Shown: positions 1 through 9,545, numbered from the stretch's first letter. The stretch: 64,000 bases of DNA from Georgenia wutianyii (GCF_006349365.1 NZ_CP040899.1:1054001-1118000), one strand, 5' to 3'. Notes: generated by a model not told the origin, from the sequence alone. Translations and numbers: made by a program.

Positions 1-1335
<1,335 letters not shown>

Positions 1336-1403
1336 GTCGCCTCCCCCGTCGATGTGTCGAGGGCACGGTAACGCCGCGAACGCGCCTCGGCGCGGCGAGG
1401 GGG

Positions 1404-2219
1404 TCAGCCGCCCAGCTCGCGGTCCCGGTCGATGACGGCCTGGACCCCGCGCACGACGGCGGGGGAGAATCCCGCCTCCTCCATCTCCACGATGCCGGCG
1501 ATCGTCGTGCCGCCGGGCGAGCACACCATGTCGACGAGGTCGGCCGGGCTCACCCCGGCCTCGGCGCGCTCGAGGACCATCCGGGCGCTGCCGAGGACGG
1601 CCTGGGCGGCGATGCGGGTGGCCAGCGCCTTGGGCATCCCGCCGCGGACGGCGCCGCGGGCGAGGGCGTCGACGAAGGTGAAGACGAACGCGGGGGAGGA
1701 CCCGGCGATGGCGGTGTAGGTCGCGAAGTCCTTCTCGGCGATCTCGACGGTGCCCCCGACGGCGTCGAACATCTCGACCACGCGCGCGACGTCCGCGGCG
1801 CTCGCGGCGGCGTTCCCGGACACCGCGGCCATGCCCGCGCCGATCATCGCGTTGACGTTCGGCATGACCCGCACGACCGGCACGTCCGCGCCGCCCAGGT
1901 GCTCCTCGAGAGCAGCGAGGGTGATCCCCGCCGCGATGGACACGAGTACCGGACGGCGCTCGGTGACGGCGCCGGCGAGGTCGGTGAGCACGGCCGGGAG
2001 CACCTGCGGCTTGACGGCGAGGACGACGACGTCGCTGCCGCGCACGACCTCCTCCGCCGAGCGCGCCACGGTGGCCCCGACGTCGTCGGCCAGTCGCCGG
2101 GCCGCGTCCGTGGCGACGTCGTAGAGCAGCACGTCCCCGCCCGGGACGACTCCCGCGCCCGTGATGCCGCGGACGATGGCGCCCGCCATGGTGCCCGCGC
2201 CGACGAATCCGATGGTCAT
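1404..2219 (-). CDS. proC: Pyrroline-5-carboxylate reductase
   Basis: Catalyses the last step of proline synthesis, NAD(P)H-dependent reduction of 1-pyrroline-5-carboxylate, in the cytosol. The 271-residue product has the usual family length. It opens with a Rossmann motif (IGFVGAGTMAGAI, residues 3-15) and ends with the conserved C-terminal substrate/dimer region, where VCSPGGTTIAG is the ProC signature. The start was placed at the ATG at 2219 because it follows AGGAGGCGGC and begins exactly at the Rossmann fold; the open frame continues upstream but that part is unrelated low-complexity sequence. It is divergent from the SDR gene. Confidence 0.95.
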   Translation of the reverse strand: MTIGFVGAGTMAGAIVRGITGAGVVPGGDVLLYDVATDAARRLADDVGATVARSAEEVVRGSDVVVLAVKPQVLPAVLTDLAGAVTERRPVLVSIAAGITLAALEEHLGGADVPVVRVMPNVNAMIGAGMAAVSGNAAASAADVARVVEMFDAVGGTVEIAEKDFATYTAIAGSSPAFVFTFVDALARGAVRGGMPKALATRIAAQAVLGSARMVLERAEAGVSPADLVDMVCSPGGTTIAGIVEMEEAGFSPAVVRGVQAVIDRDRELGG

Positions 2220-2283
2220 GCCGCCTCCTGCTGCGCCTCGTGGTCGGAGGCCACAGTAGCGCCGCGCACCCTGCTGGGCCGGG

Positions 2284-2289
2284 CACCAT
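2284..2289 (+). promoter_or_regulatory. -10 hexamer, leaderless SDR gene
   Basis: CACCAT lies six bases before the ATG at 2296. The spacer is all G, with no room for a normal Shine-Dalgarno spacing. The geometry fits a transcript starting at the A of the start codon. Confidence 0.45.
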
Positions 2290-2295
2290 GGGGGG

Positions 2296-3063
2296 ATGAA
2301 CACCCGGACCACCCCCGCCCCTGCCCGCCGCGCGCTCGTCACCGGTGCCTCCAGCGGGATCGGCGCCGCGACCGTGCGCCGGCTGCGTGCCGACGGCTGG
2401 GACGTCGTCGCCACCGCCCGGCGCGCCGACCGCCTGGCCGACCTCGCGCGCGAGACCGGCTGCGCCGTCGTTCCCGCCGACCTCACCGAGGAGGACGACG
2501 TCGCCGCGCTCGTCGCCGAGGTCCGCGCGGGCGGGCCGCTCCACAGCCTGGTCAACAACGCGGGCGGAGCGCTCGGCGCGGACACGGTCGAGCACGGTCG
2601 CGTGGAGGACTGGCGGCGGATGTACGAGATCAACGTCCTGGCGACGCTTCGCCTCACCCAGTTGCTGCTGCCCGACCTGCGCGCCTCGGGCGCCGGCGAC
2701 GTGCTCGTCGTGTCCTCGACCGCCGCGCTGGACACCTACCCGGGCGGCGGCGGGTACGTCGCCGCCAAGCACGCCGAGCGGGCCATCGCCACCACTCTGC
2801 GCCTGGAGCTCGTCGGCCAGCCGGTGCGCGTCCTGGAGATCGCGCCGGGCATGGTGCGCACCGAGGAGTTCGCGCTCAACCGGCTGGGTGACGAGGAGGC
2901 GGCCGCGAAGGTCTACGAGGGGGTCGCCGAGCCGCTGCTCGCCGAGGACGTCGCCGACGCGATCGCGTGGGCGCTGAGCCGCCCGCACCACGTCAACGTC
3001 GACCTCATGGTCCTGCGGCCCAGGGCGCAGGCGTCGAACACCGTGGTGGCGCGCAACCGGTGA
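2296..3063 (+). CDS. SDR family oxidoreductase
   Basis: Short-chain dehydrogenase/reductase of 255 residues, the normal length for a classical SDR. The cofactor motif TGASSGIG is at residues 16-23, NNAG follows in the middle, and the catalytic Tyr154 and Lys158 lie in YVAAK, preceded by a catalytic Ser in VVSSTAA. An R-rich segment after beta-2 (ARRADR) suggests NADP(H) preference; this is inference. The substrate is unknown. The gene is probably a single transcription unit, convergent with the DUF2332 gene, whose stop codon is only 13 bases away. Confidence 0.9.
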   Translation: MNTRTTPAPARRALVTGASSGIGAATVRRLRADGWDVVATARRADRLADLARETGCAVVPADLTEEDDVAALVAEVRAGGPLHSLVNNAGGALGADTVEHGRVEDWRRMYEINVLATLRLTQLLLPDLRASGAGDVLVVSSTAALDTYPGGGGYVAAKHAERAIATTLRLELVGQPVRVLEIAPGMVRTEEFALNRLGDEEAAAKVYEGVAEPLLAEDVADAIAWALSRPHHVNVDLMVLRPRAQASNTVVARNR

Positions 3064-3076
3064 CCGCGCGCCCGGC

Positions 3077-4057
3077 TCACTCAGCGAGACCGGACACCGA
3101 TCGTCCGTGTGGATCGGTGAGCGCGCGCGGACGCCCGTCGACGGCCAGGACGAACCGGCCGTCGTCGGTTCGGACGCCCGGGGACGGGAGCCCCGGAAGG
3201 ACACCCCGGCCCTCGTTGCTGATCCAGTGCCCGGGGAGGTCGTCGACCACCCCGGCGAAGTGGGAGCGGTCCTCGGGCGACAGGTAGGCCAGCACGGCGC
3301 TGTGGAAGACGACCAGCGTGGCGTCGGCCGGCGCCTCACGGGCCAGGTCGGGAAGGGCCTCGATGAGGTTGCCCCGGACGACTCGTGGCGGCTCCCGCCG
3401 GGCGATGGCCAGGGCACCTCGCAGACGCTCGAGGCGATCTGGCTGTCCGGGCCAGATCAACGTCTCCAGCCAGGCGCAGGCATCCTGGTCCGTGACGTCG
3501 ACCGGCGCGAGGTCGATTCCGGCCCGCCAGGCGATGTGCGGCAGTGCGGACGGGGCCGTGATGCCGGGACCGAGCCGACTGGTGATGACCACGTCGGACG
3601 GGCCGCCCGCCGGGTCCAAACGCGCGCCGTCGGAGTACCGGTAGGAGTAGCGGTCCGGCAACAGGCACAGGCCGGCGGACGCTCCCACCTCGATGAGGGC
3701 GAGGGGCTGCGGCAGCCGGGCCAGGAACGGCAGCAGGACGGCGCACCGGGCGGCCTCGTTGGTCTGCGTGGCGCGGGACGTGATGGTGCGGCGCACCTGC
3801 TCCCACTGCTCGAGCACCGTGCTGCGGAAGGAGTCGTAGGTGCCGTCAGCGCCGTGGTGGCGGGCAGCGGCGAAGACGAGGTTCGGCTGTCGCTTCGGAC
3901 CCGGGAGCGTGTCGAGGAGGGCGAGGACCGCGTCGTCCTCGGCGACGGCGTTCGCCCAGGCCTCGTAGACGGGGGAGATGCCGTGTGCCTCGCGACGGGC
4001 GAAGAGACGATAGCCGTCGGCGACGGGACGTTCACCACGGTGGATGCTCGGGTCCAT
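3077..4057 (-). CDS. DUF2332 family protein
   Basis: A 326-residue protein matching the DUF2332 family common in actinobacteria. Its function is unknown. The central LPQPLALIEVGASAGL segment resembles the glycine-rich SAM-binding loop of class I methyltransferases, and VVRGNLIEAL and TLVVFHSAVLAYL could be the later strands of such a fold. That makes an enzyme of methyltransferase type possible but unproven. The ATG at 4057 was chosen because family similarity begins there and a CACAGT hexamer sits six bases upstream. Confidence 0.8.
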   Translation of the reverse strand: MDPSIHRGERPVADGYRLFARREAHGISPVYEAWANAVAEDDAVLALLDTLPGPKRQPNLVFAAARHHGADGTYDSFRSTVLEQWEQVRRTITSRATQTNEAARCAVLLPFLARLPQPLALIEVGASAGLCLLPDRYSYRYSDGARLDPAGGPSDVVITSRLGPGITAPSALPHIAWRAGIDLAPVDVTDQDACAWLETLIWPGQPDRLERLRGALAIARREPPRVVRGNLIEALPDLAREAPADATLVVFHSAVLAYLSPEDRSHFAGVVDDLPGHWISNEGRGVLPGLPSPGVRTDDGRFVLAVDGRPRALTDPHGRSVSGLAE

Positions 4058-4063
4058 ACGACC

Positions 4064-4069
4064 ACTGTG
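4064..4069 (-). promoter_or_regulatory. -10 hexamer, leaderless DUF2332 gene
   Basis: On the minus strand CACAGT is followed by six bases and then the ATG at 4057. No Shine-Dalgarno sequence is present. It has the same geometry as other leaderless starts in this window. Confidence 0.35.
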
Positions 4070-4210
4070 CACGGGGACCGGGCAGGGGTCCGTGGATGAG
4101 GCTGTGGCGCAGGTCACCGGGAGGTGGAGCCGAATCGCGGGGGTGACGATCCCCGGCCCCGCGAGCCCGCTCGGAGGTCCGGGATACCGTCACCCAGGGC
4201 GGTTGACGGT

Positions 4211-4390
4211 CTACCCCTGCCAGCTGAGGTCGGCGTCGGTGGGGACGGGGAGTGCCTCGATGTCCGACGTCTTCATGAGCTCCTCGACCAGCGCCCGCGT
4301 GCCTGCAACGAGCGTGGAGTCGTAGTCGATCTCGGTGGCCAGGTCCGCACACTCGGGCGGACATCGAAGAAGCACGCCGCCTACGTCCCT
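4211..4390 (-). pseudogene. 3' remnant of a host gene
   Basis: About 60 codons of high-GC, host-like coding sequence end with TAG at 4211-4213. The C-terminal peptide reads EIDYDSTLVAGTRALVEELM and then ALPVPTDADLSWQG. No credible start or N-terminal domain is present: the frame stays open to 4495, but from about 4390 it overlaps sequence that makes sense on the other strand as the end of an ISL3-type transposase. The simplest reading is a gene whose 5' part was lost when an insertion sequence landed here. I do not recognise the family. Confidence 0.45.
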
Positions 4391-4391
4391 G

Positions 4392-4550
4392 GCCGACTTC
4401 GACCGCCCGGCACCAGCAAGCGGACCGAAAGAGGTGATCAACGGGCGCCTCGAGCACCTGTGCGGCTCCTCCCTTGACTTCCGCAACCTCACCAACTACA
4501 TCGTCAGGTCACTGCTCGAGACCGGAGGTTTTAGGTCGCGACTACACCTC
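4392..4550 (+). mobile_element. ISL3-type transposase C-terminal remnant
   Basis: The plus-strand frame encodes FDRPAPASGPKEVINGRLEH followed by SLDFRNLTNYIVRSLLETGG. This closely follows the conserved C-terminal end of actinobacterial ISL3-family transposases (NG-x-EA-x-NGRLEHLRG, GFRNLTNYIARSLLE-GGFR). Only about 53 codons survive. There is no catalytic DDE region, and the normal stop is lost, so the frame runs on toward the next gene. Bases 4550-4564 (CAATTGTGACGAGCC) look like the right terminal inverted repeat of such an element; no left partner was found. The copy is non-functional. Confidence 0.7.
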
Positions 4551-4595
4551 AATTGTGACGAGCCCGGAAACGAGCAGAGCGGGTCGCGTTCAGGG

Positions 4596-4601
4596 CATGC
4601 T
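4596..4601 (+). promoter_or_regulatory. -10 hexamer before OLD-like gene
   Basis: CATGCT lies six bases before the ATG at 4608, and no Shine-Dalgarno sequence precedes that ATG. This helps choose 4608 over the in-frame ATG at 4638. Confidence 0.35.
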
Positions 4602-4607
4602 TGCCCC

Positions 4608-6323
4608 ATGAACACACCGGGCGACGAACCATCCGCCATGCTCACAGTGACGCTTACGGGCGAGGATGTGCTCCCAGGGTCCGGCGACCAGGAGCCATTC
4701 CTCACCATGTCCGCGCGGTCCGGCGATGTCACATACTTCGTCGGACGGAATGGTAGCGGTAAGAGCCGTGCGGGCCGGGCGCTTGCTTCAAAGACCCCGG
4801 AGGCGCGCCTACTCTCGACAGATCGCTTGACTGGGGTCATGGGCTTCCAGCCACAGGGCTGGGGACATACACCAAAAGACTTTCAGGGGCTGCCCCTAGA
4901 TGCAGCTAGTAGGCCTCATATTCGACAAGCGTCTGAGAAAGTCGGTAGCGCTGCCGAGCATTACTTCGCACTTCGCGAGAAGCCGGAGGTCCTTCTCCGA
5001 GTTGCCGCCTTCCTTAGAAAGGCGCTCAATCGCGATATAGAGCTCCGTGAGACATCCGGGTACCTCGACCCTTACATAAGAATGGGTTCTGTGTCATACT
5101 CGCTCCTCCGCGACGAGGGTCACGGTTTGCGCGAGTTGGTTTCACTACTTGCTGCGACGTATAGCGACGACTGGCGACTCCTTGTCGTAGATGAACCGGA
5201 ACTGCACCTGCACCCCGCAATGTTGAGGCTGTGGCTAGGCGAACTGAACAAGGTGTGCGAGGTGACAGGGAATAGCGCCGTCGTCATCACCCACGAGCCC
5301 GCCGCCATTACGCCAAAGACGGTAGATGACCTACGATCCTTGTGGCTATTTCAGCCGGGAGGGCGTCCATCAAGATTGTCTGATTTTATCGATAAGGAAC
5401 AAGAGAGGGGGGTGGAGGGAAGCCTCCTTCAGAACCCGGGCCTGGTGTCGCAACTCGTCTTCGCCCCCCGGCCCGTCTTAGTTGAAGGAATCCTGGATGT
5501 GGCCGCGCTATCTGTCGCGATGGGACGCACTCAACCCGCTGAGGTAGTTGCCCAGACTGAGCTGATCGACTGCGGCGGCAGTGGAGGGGTTGCTTTGTGG
5601 TTCAACATCGCAAGCAGGGCGGGGCTGAACTTCAAGGCGATCGCCGATCTCGATGCATGCCTTGACTCGCAAGTGCAAGCAGTGATGGACCGGCGCTCAG
5701 ACGTGACGCAGCGCTATCGGGTTGACCTAGCAATCGAGCCTGCAAAGACGCACGTGCTCTTACGACCGCTCATCGAAGAGATGCGCAAGGAGGGTGTTTC
5801 TAGTAATCCGAAAAGTAGAGCCGTTTGGCTCAGCTCGAGCGTTCCAGTGGGGACAGGACATGAGTCTCGTCGCGCCAAATTGCTTGAGATTTGGAGAGAT
5901 GCAGGGCTGTGGCTTCATTCACAGGGAACGCTCGAGAGCGTGCTTGGGACAGAGACGAAGTCGCGTGAAGCCGTACAGTCAGCTGCATCCAAACCAGGCC
6001 CGATCGACGAAGTGGCATCATGGGCGGCTTTCGTGCTTGACCCGAAAGGGGACGTGTTCGAGTTGCTCGGTGCGGCAGTAGAACGCATCGCGCAGGCCAT
6101 TCAAGTGGCGCAGCGTTTAAATCCGGATGCGGAGTTTAGCGCGCCGGTGGGGAGTTCGGTGGACACGGACGGGCAGTTGGTCCACGTCACTCCCACTGAG
6201 AATGGGCGTCATCGCATCACGGTCAAAGTTCCGCAGGCCTTCGCAGGCTACTATGTTGAGTTCGATCGCACTACGCCTCCCGTGGACATGACCCTGCTGC
6301 CACCAGTGCGAGCCGACGAATGA
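4608..6323 (+). CDS. OLD-like ATPase with TOPRIM domain
   Basis: A 571-residue protein with the layout of OLD-family nucleases: an ABC/SMC-type ATPase followed by a TOPRIM nuclease domain. Walker A is GRNGSGKS (46-53), a signature-like DEGHGLREL is near 169-177, Walker B is LLVVDE (191-196) followed by PELHLHP, and the switch His is in ITHEP (229). TOPRIM residues are Glu293 in LVEGILD and Asp347/Asp349 in IADLDA. The C-terminal 200 residues are unassigned. OLD proteins are phage-defence or DNA-processing nucleases; that role here is inference. Base use differs sharply from the neighbours, with AT-rich third positions and AGA, ATA, CTA and TTA codons. An ISL3 remnant lies just upstream. Both support horizontal transfer. 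No GajB/UvrD-type partner is adjacent. Confidence 0.8.
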   Translation: MNTPGDEPSAMLTVTLTGEDVLPGSGDQEPFLTMSARSGDVTYFVGRNGSGKSRAGRALASKTPEARLLSTDRLTGVMGFQPQGWGHTPKDFQGLPLDAASRPHIRQASEKVGSAAEHYFALREKPEVLLRVAAFLRKALNRDIELRETSGYLDPYIRMGSVSYSLLRDEGHGLRELVSLLAATYSDDWRLLVVDEPELHLHPAMLRLWLGELNKVCEVTGNSAVVITHEPAAITPKTVDDLRSLWLFQPGGRPSRLSDFIDKEQERGVEGSLLQNPGLVSQLVFAPRPVLVEGILDVAALSVAMGRTQPAEVVAQTELIDCGGSGGVALWFNIASRAGLNFKAIADLDACLDSQVQAVMDRRSDVTQRYRVDLAIEPAKTHVLLRPLIEEMRKEGVSSNPKSRAVWLSSSVPVGTGHESRRAKLLEIWRDAGLWLHSQGTLESVLGTETKSREAVQSAASKPGPIDEVASWAAFVLDPKGDVFELLGAAVERIAQAIQVAQRLNPDAEFSAPVGSSVDTDGQLVHVTPTENGRHRITVKVPQAFAGYYVEFDRTTPPVDMTLLPPVRADE

Positions 6324-6364
6324 GACGAGGAGCCGGTCTGAGGGCTGTCGTTTAAGCGAAATGC

Positions 6365-6402
6365 CACCGGCCGACGGAAGCGTACGCAAAAGCAGGCCGG
6401 TG
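6365..6402 (+). terminator. Possible hairpin after OLD-like gene
   Basis: CACCGGCC (6365-6372) and GGCCGGTG (6395-6402) form a perfect 8-bp stem. The loop contains the palindrome GCGTACGC (6380-6387). There is no U-tract. The rest of 6324-6575 holds no gene I can support; its lower GC suggests it belongs to the same foreign segment. Confidence 0.35.
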
Positions 6403-6575
6403 CTTCGTGCAATGTGTTCGCCCACTCCACGGCGCCGTCTTGAGTACGCGTCTAGCGGTCGAGGCCGGTCTGAAAGGTGAACCCGTGAAACGCGAACGAA
6501 ACTGTTGGACCGCCACCTTGGGCCCCTTCGAGTAATTACCTCCCGTAAACGCCGTCCGGTGGTTCGCCAGGGGTG

Positions 6576-7253
6576 CTATCCGCCAACGTCCTGTGCCATC
6601 GCCGCCGGGTCGTGGACGAGTCCACGTTGGATGCGGCGCGACCCGCGCCACAGGGCGACGGCCGGGACGGCGCAGACGCCGGCGAGCGCGGCGAACGCGA
6701 CGCCCATGAGCACGTTGACCGCGACGTCGGGGGTGCCTTCGGTCAGCTGCCAGACGGAGTAGCCCACCGCGCAGGCACAGAGCACGGCGGCGAGGCCGGT
6801 GACGCTGCAGAGGATGACCCGCGGGAAGATCTCGGGGCGCAGGGCGGAGAGCAGACCGTGCACCCGGTGCCCCAGGCCGGCCGTGCGCGACGGGTCGCTC
6901 GTCATCCACGCCTCCGCGGCACGTGACAGTCGCCCGCCCGCACGGATGAGGTCACGCGCTCGCAGCGCCGCGACGCCGCCACCCGCGAGGGCGACGGCGA
7001 TGCCGAGGCCGCCCAGTACGCCGGTGGTCACGGGATCCCCTCCGACGACGGTGGAGAGGACCGCCATGCAGCCGACGACGGCGACCACGAGCGCCGCCAC
7101 GACGCCGAGCCACAACCCTGCGCCGGTGAGGATGCGAGGCGCCCCCACGTACTCGCGCACCAGGGCGTGGACCGCCGGGTGGCGTGCGCCCGTCGTCTCC
7201 CCGCGCTCCGCGGCAGTGACGTAGGGCTCGACCGTCGCCGGCAGGAACCTCAC
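6576..7253 (-). CDS. Four-helix membrane protein of WXG operon
   Basis: A 225-residue protein of unknown family. A soluble N-terminal stretch of about 45 residues precedes two hydrophobic segments (about residues 45-75 and 80-100). A cytosolic-looking linker with basic residues follows, then two more hydrophobic segments (about 145-165 and 175-195) and a short polar tail. The GTG start overlaps the TGA of the preceding gene (GTGA), with GGAGG just upstream, so translation is coupled. It is the last gene of a four-gene operon headed by WXG100-like proteins. A role as immunity or membrane anchor for the upstream hydrophobic protein is inference only. Confidence 0.65.
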   Translation of the reverse strand: MRFLPATVEPYVTAAERGETTGARHPAVHALVREYVGAPRILTGAGLWLGVVAALVVAVVGCMAVLSTVVGGDPVTTGVLGGLGIAVALAGGGVAALRARDLIRAGGRLSRAAEAWMTSDPSRTAGLGHRVHGLLSALRPEIFPRVILCSVTGLAAVLCACAVGYSVWQLTEGTPDVAVNVLMGVAFAALAGVCAVPAVALWRGSRRIQRGLVHDPAAMAQDVGG

Positions 7254-7948
7254 GCGCCCTCCGGGCCGTTCACCGGCAGCACCCCGCCGGCCTTGGCCAC
7301 CCCCTCCGGCGGCTCGGTGCCGACGTGCGCGCCGGCCGCGATGGCACTGACGACGTGCGCGAGCAGCGGGCGATGCTCGGGGTCCGGGGAGCTCCCGGTG
7401 ACGAGGACGAGGTCGTGCGGCCGGCCGGGCAGCGCGACGGCGACGACGCACGTGCCGAGCGTGTCCACGGGCCGCTCGCCCGCCTCCGGGCGAGCAGCCG
7501 GTGCGTCGTCCCCCGCCCGGCCCATCGGGGACTCGGGTGTGAGCGTGATGAACGACTGCACCGCCGTCCGCCCGTCGACCAGCGTGATGTCCTCGGTCGA
7601 CTCCACCGTCCCCGTCCGGCCGAGGGACCGCTCGACCAGCGCGACCGGGTTGACCTCCCCGCTGCGCACGTGCTCGATCGTCGTCGAGAACGTCCAGACC
7701 GCGGGCTCGTCGTCGACCTCGGTGACGACGGCGCCGGCTGAGGTGATCCGGGTGCCGGCGACCGCCTCGCGCGCCGCCCGCAGCCCGGTGTAGAGGTGGT
7801 CGGTGCGGGCGTCTCCGAGGTACTCGCGGGCCGGCTCGACCATGTCGCGCCAGTGCTGCTCGGCGCGGGCGTCGGAGTCGAACGCGGCGATCTCCACCCA
7901 GCCGGGCGGCGTGGGGACCCAGAAGCGCTCGCGGGCGGGCGCGCTCAC
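7250..7948 (-). CDS. Hypothetical protein of WXG operon
   Basis: A 232-residue, apparently soluble protein with no signal peptide or membrane segment. The N-terminus (FWVPTPPGW) and the alternation of short strands and charged loops faintly recall the LpqN/LpqT-like proteins of mycobacteria, but I cannot assign it. The GTG start overlaps the stop of the gene before it and its TGA overlaps the start of the gene after it, so it is fixed within the operon. It could be an accessory, chaperone or immunity factor for the upstream WXG-type protein; that is inference from position. Confidence 0.65.
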   Translation of the reverse strand: MSAPARERFWVPTPPGWVEIAAFDSDARAEQHWRDMVEPAREYLGDARTDHLYTGLRAAREAVAGTRITSAGAVVTEVDDEPAVWTFSTTIEHVRSGEVNPVALVERSLGRTGTVESTEDITLVDGRTAVQSFITLTPESPMGRAGDDAPAARPEAGERPVDTLGTCVVAVALPGRPHDLVLVTGSSPDPEHRPLLAHVVSAIAAGAHVGTEPPEGVAKAGGVLPVNGPEGA

Positions 7949-9108
7949 TTGCTGCCCTGCCTCTCGGCGATGTCGTGGCGCTGCTCGGCCGTGACGAAGC
8001 CGTGGCCGTCGAACATGTTGCGGAAGCGCTCCACCGTGCGGGAGGCGGGGTTGCCGACGTCGTTGAGGCCCTGGGCCGTGTCCATGACGTTCTTGCTCTC
8101 CTCGTAGGCACGGCCGGTGATGTACCCCCACGTGGCCATCGGCCCGACGGGGTTGAAGGACAGCACGGCCGTGGCCGTCGCACCCGCTCCTCCGGTGCCC
8201 CGGGAGATCCCGGCGATGGCGGGCACGAGGCCGGACATGCCGCCGTTCGCCATCGCCATGCTGCCCAGGCCTTGGATGGCCTTGCCGAGCCCGGCGCCGG
8301 CGAGCATGCCGAGCGCGCCGGTCAGCGCCTCGGTGCCGTCCTCCCGTCCGCCCGCCCACTGCGCGACGTCGATGGCCACGGCGGCGCCACCGAGGATGAG
8401 CCCGGCCATGCCGAGCCAGCCCACCGGCCCGGAGAGCACCATCGCGATGATGGCGACGACGGCGACCGCGACGACGAGGACGTCGATGAGGTCCTCGAGC
8501 ACGGGGAGGACGTAGTCCTGGAGCCAGTCCTCGAGGTCGCCTGCCCACTCCTTGAAGTCGTCCCACCAGCTGGAGTCGGGGGCGGCGTCACCGGCGTCGG
8601 CCAGGCACGAGGCGACGTACTCGGCCTCGCAGGCGTAGCTGTCGGCCAGCGCCCAGGCCTCGCTGCGGATCGAGTCGAGCTCGGCGGCCGCCGCGGAGAG
8701 CAGGCCGGCCGGGCCGTCCGTGTCGGCCTCCGGGTCCTCGCTGTGCTGCGCGGCGGTGAGGTCCTCGCCGGCGGCGCTGACCTGGGCCAGGGCGGCCTGG
8801 GCGCGGCTCTCGAGCTCCACCGCCTGGGTCTGGAAGGTGAGCAGCGAGCTCGCCCAGGTGGCCAGCGCGGTCGCGGCCGTCTCGAAGCTGTCCGCCGCCG
8901 TGAGGACCCGCGGCGTCAGTTCCTCCGACATTGTCTCGTGGAAGGCGGTGGCGGTCTCGCCCTTCCAGTCCTGGCGGCCCGTGCCCCCGAGGACGTCGGC
9001 CGCCTCACGGATGCGCGAGGCGGTCGTGCGGACCTGCTCGGCCACGGACTCGGCGGCCCCCAGGGAGCCGGGGGCGGGGTCGAAGCCCAGTGCGGTGAAG
9101 GTGCTCAT
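7945..9108 (-). CDS. T7SS-signal/WXG-type protein, hydrophobic core
   Basis: A 387-residue protein. Its N-terminal 100 residues form a predicted helical hairpin with a W-x-G turn (QDWKGETATAFHETM), as in WXG100 and T7SS-signal domains of actinobacterial polymorphic toxins. More helices follow, then a tryptophan-rich acidic stretch (SSWWDDFKEWAGDLEDWLQD). A strongly hydrophobic region (about 215-265) comes next, then a glycine/alanine-rich region and a polar C-terminus (FRNMFDGHGFVTAEQRHD). The ATG overlaps the TGA of the small upstream gene by one base. A secreted or membrane-inserting effector is plausible, but no known toxin domain is recognisable. No EccC-type ATPase is in the window. Confidence 0.65.
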   Translation of the reverse strand: MSTFTALGFDPAPGSLGAAESVAEQVRTTASRIREAADVLGGTGRQDWKGETATAFHETMSEELTPRVLTAADSFETAATALATWASSLLTFQTQAVELESRAQAALAQVSAAGEDLTAAQHSEDPEADTDGPAGLLSAAAAELDSIRSEAWALADSYACEAEYVASCLADAGDAAPDSSWWDDFKEWAGDLEDWLQDYVLPVLEDLIDVLVVAVAVVAIIAMVLSGPVGWLGMAGLILGGAAVAIDVAQWAGGREDGTEALTGALGMLAGAGLGKAIQGLGSMAMANGGMSGLVPAIAGISRGTGGAGATATAVLSFNPVGPMATWGYITGRAYEESKNVMDTAQGLNDVGNPASRTVERFRNMFDGHGFVTAEQRHDIAERQGSK

Positions 9109-9407
9109 CACGCTCCCTCCCCGGAGGTCTCCAGGGCGGCCGCGAGCTCGGCGTCGAGCTGGGCGAAGCCCTCGGCGATGACCCGTAGGCCCTCGGCGCC
9201 ACCGCCGGAGGCCTCGGCGAGCTTGTCGATGCCGTCGCTCCACTCCGAGCCGAAGCCGCTCAGCCGGGCGCGGAGGGTGTCGTTGGCGGTGACGTCGCCG
9301 GGGACGGACGCCATCGCGCCGGCGGCGCCGGACAGCGTCTCGCGGATGTTCTCCAGCGTCGCCCGCGTGGCAGCCAGGGCGTCACCGTCGATGAACAGGT
9401 CGACCAC
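9108..9407 (-). CDS. Small WXG100-like protein
   Basis: A 99-residue, all-helical, acidic protein without a signal peptide, the usual size of an ESAT-6/WXG100 protein. A W-S-D-G turn sits between two predicted helices (residues about 62-65), close to the classic WXG position though not an exact match. The GTG at 9407 was chosen because GAGAGGAGAGG lies 5 to 10 bases upstream and no coding character extends further. It heads the four-gene operon and probably pairs with the following WXG-type protein, as ESX partners do; that is inference. Confidence 0.65.
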   Translation of the reverse strand: MVDLFIDGDALAATRATLENIRETLSGAAGAMASVPGDVTANDTLRARLSGFGSEWSDGIDKLAEASGGGAEGLRVIAEGFAQLDAELAAALETSGEGA

Positions 9408-9545
9408 GTGTGCCTCTCCTCTCGCCGGGACGTGCGTCGTGCGCGTCCTCCCGCCGACCATGATGGCGAGCGCGACCCGTCCTGCACACCGGTATGGATA
9501 GGGAGAACTCCCCATCGCGGCCCGCGGCCCGCCGCGCGACGTGGC

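Noticed and set aside
4335..4607. N-terminal 91-residue extension of the OLD-like protein
   Set aside because: The sequence in this part of the open frame is an ISL3 transposase remnant, not part of an ATPase; the start at 4608 also has a promoter-like hexamer.
6352..6909. 185-residue minus-strand frame overlapping the end of the WXG operon
   Set aside because: It is a shadow frame of the membrane protein gene, followed by non-coding, lower-GC sequence; no family resemblance.
7250..9407. Classical toxin-antitoxin system
   Set aside because: No small toxin fold or DNA-binding antitoxin is visible; the WXG-type helices fit a secretion-linked operon better.
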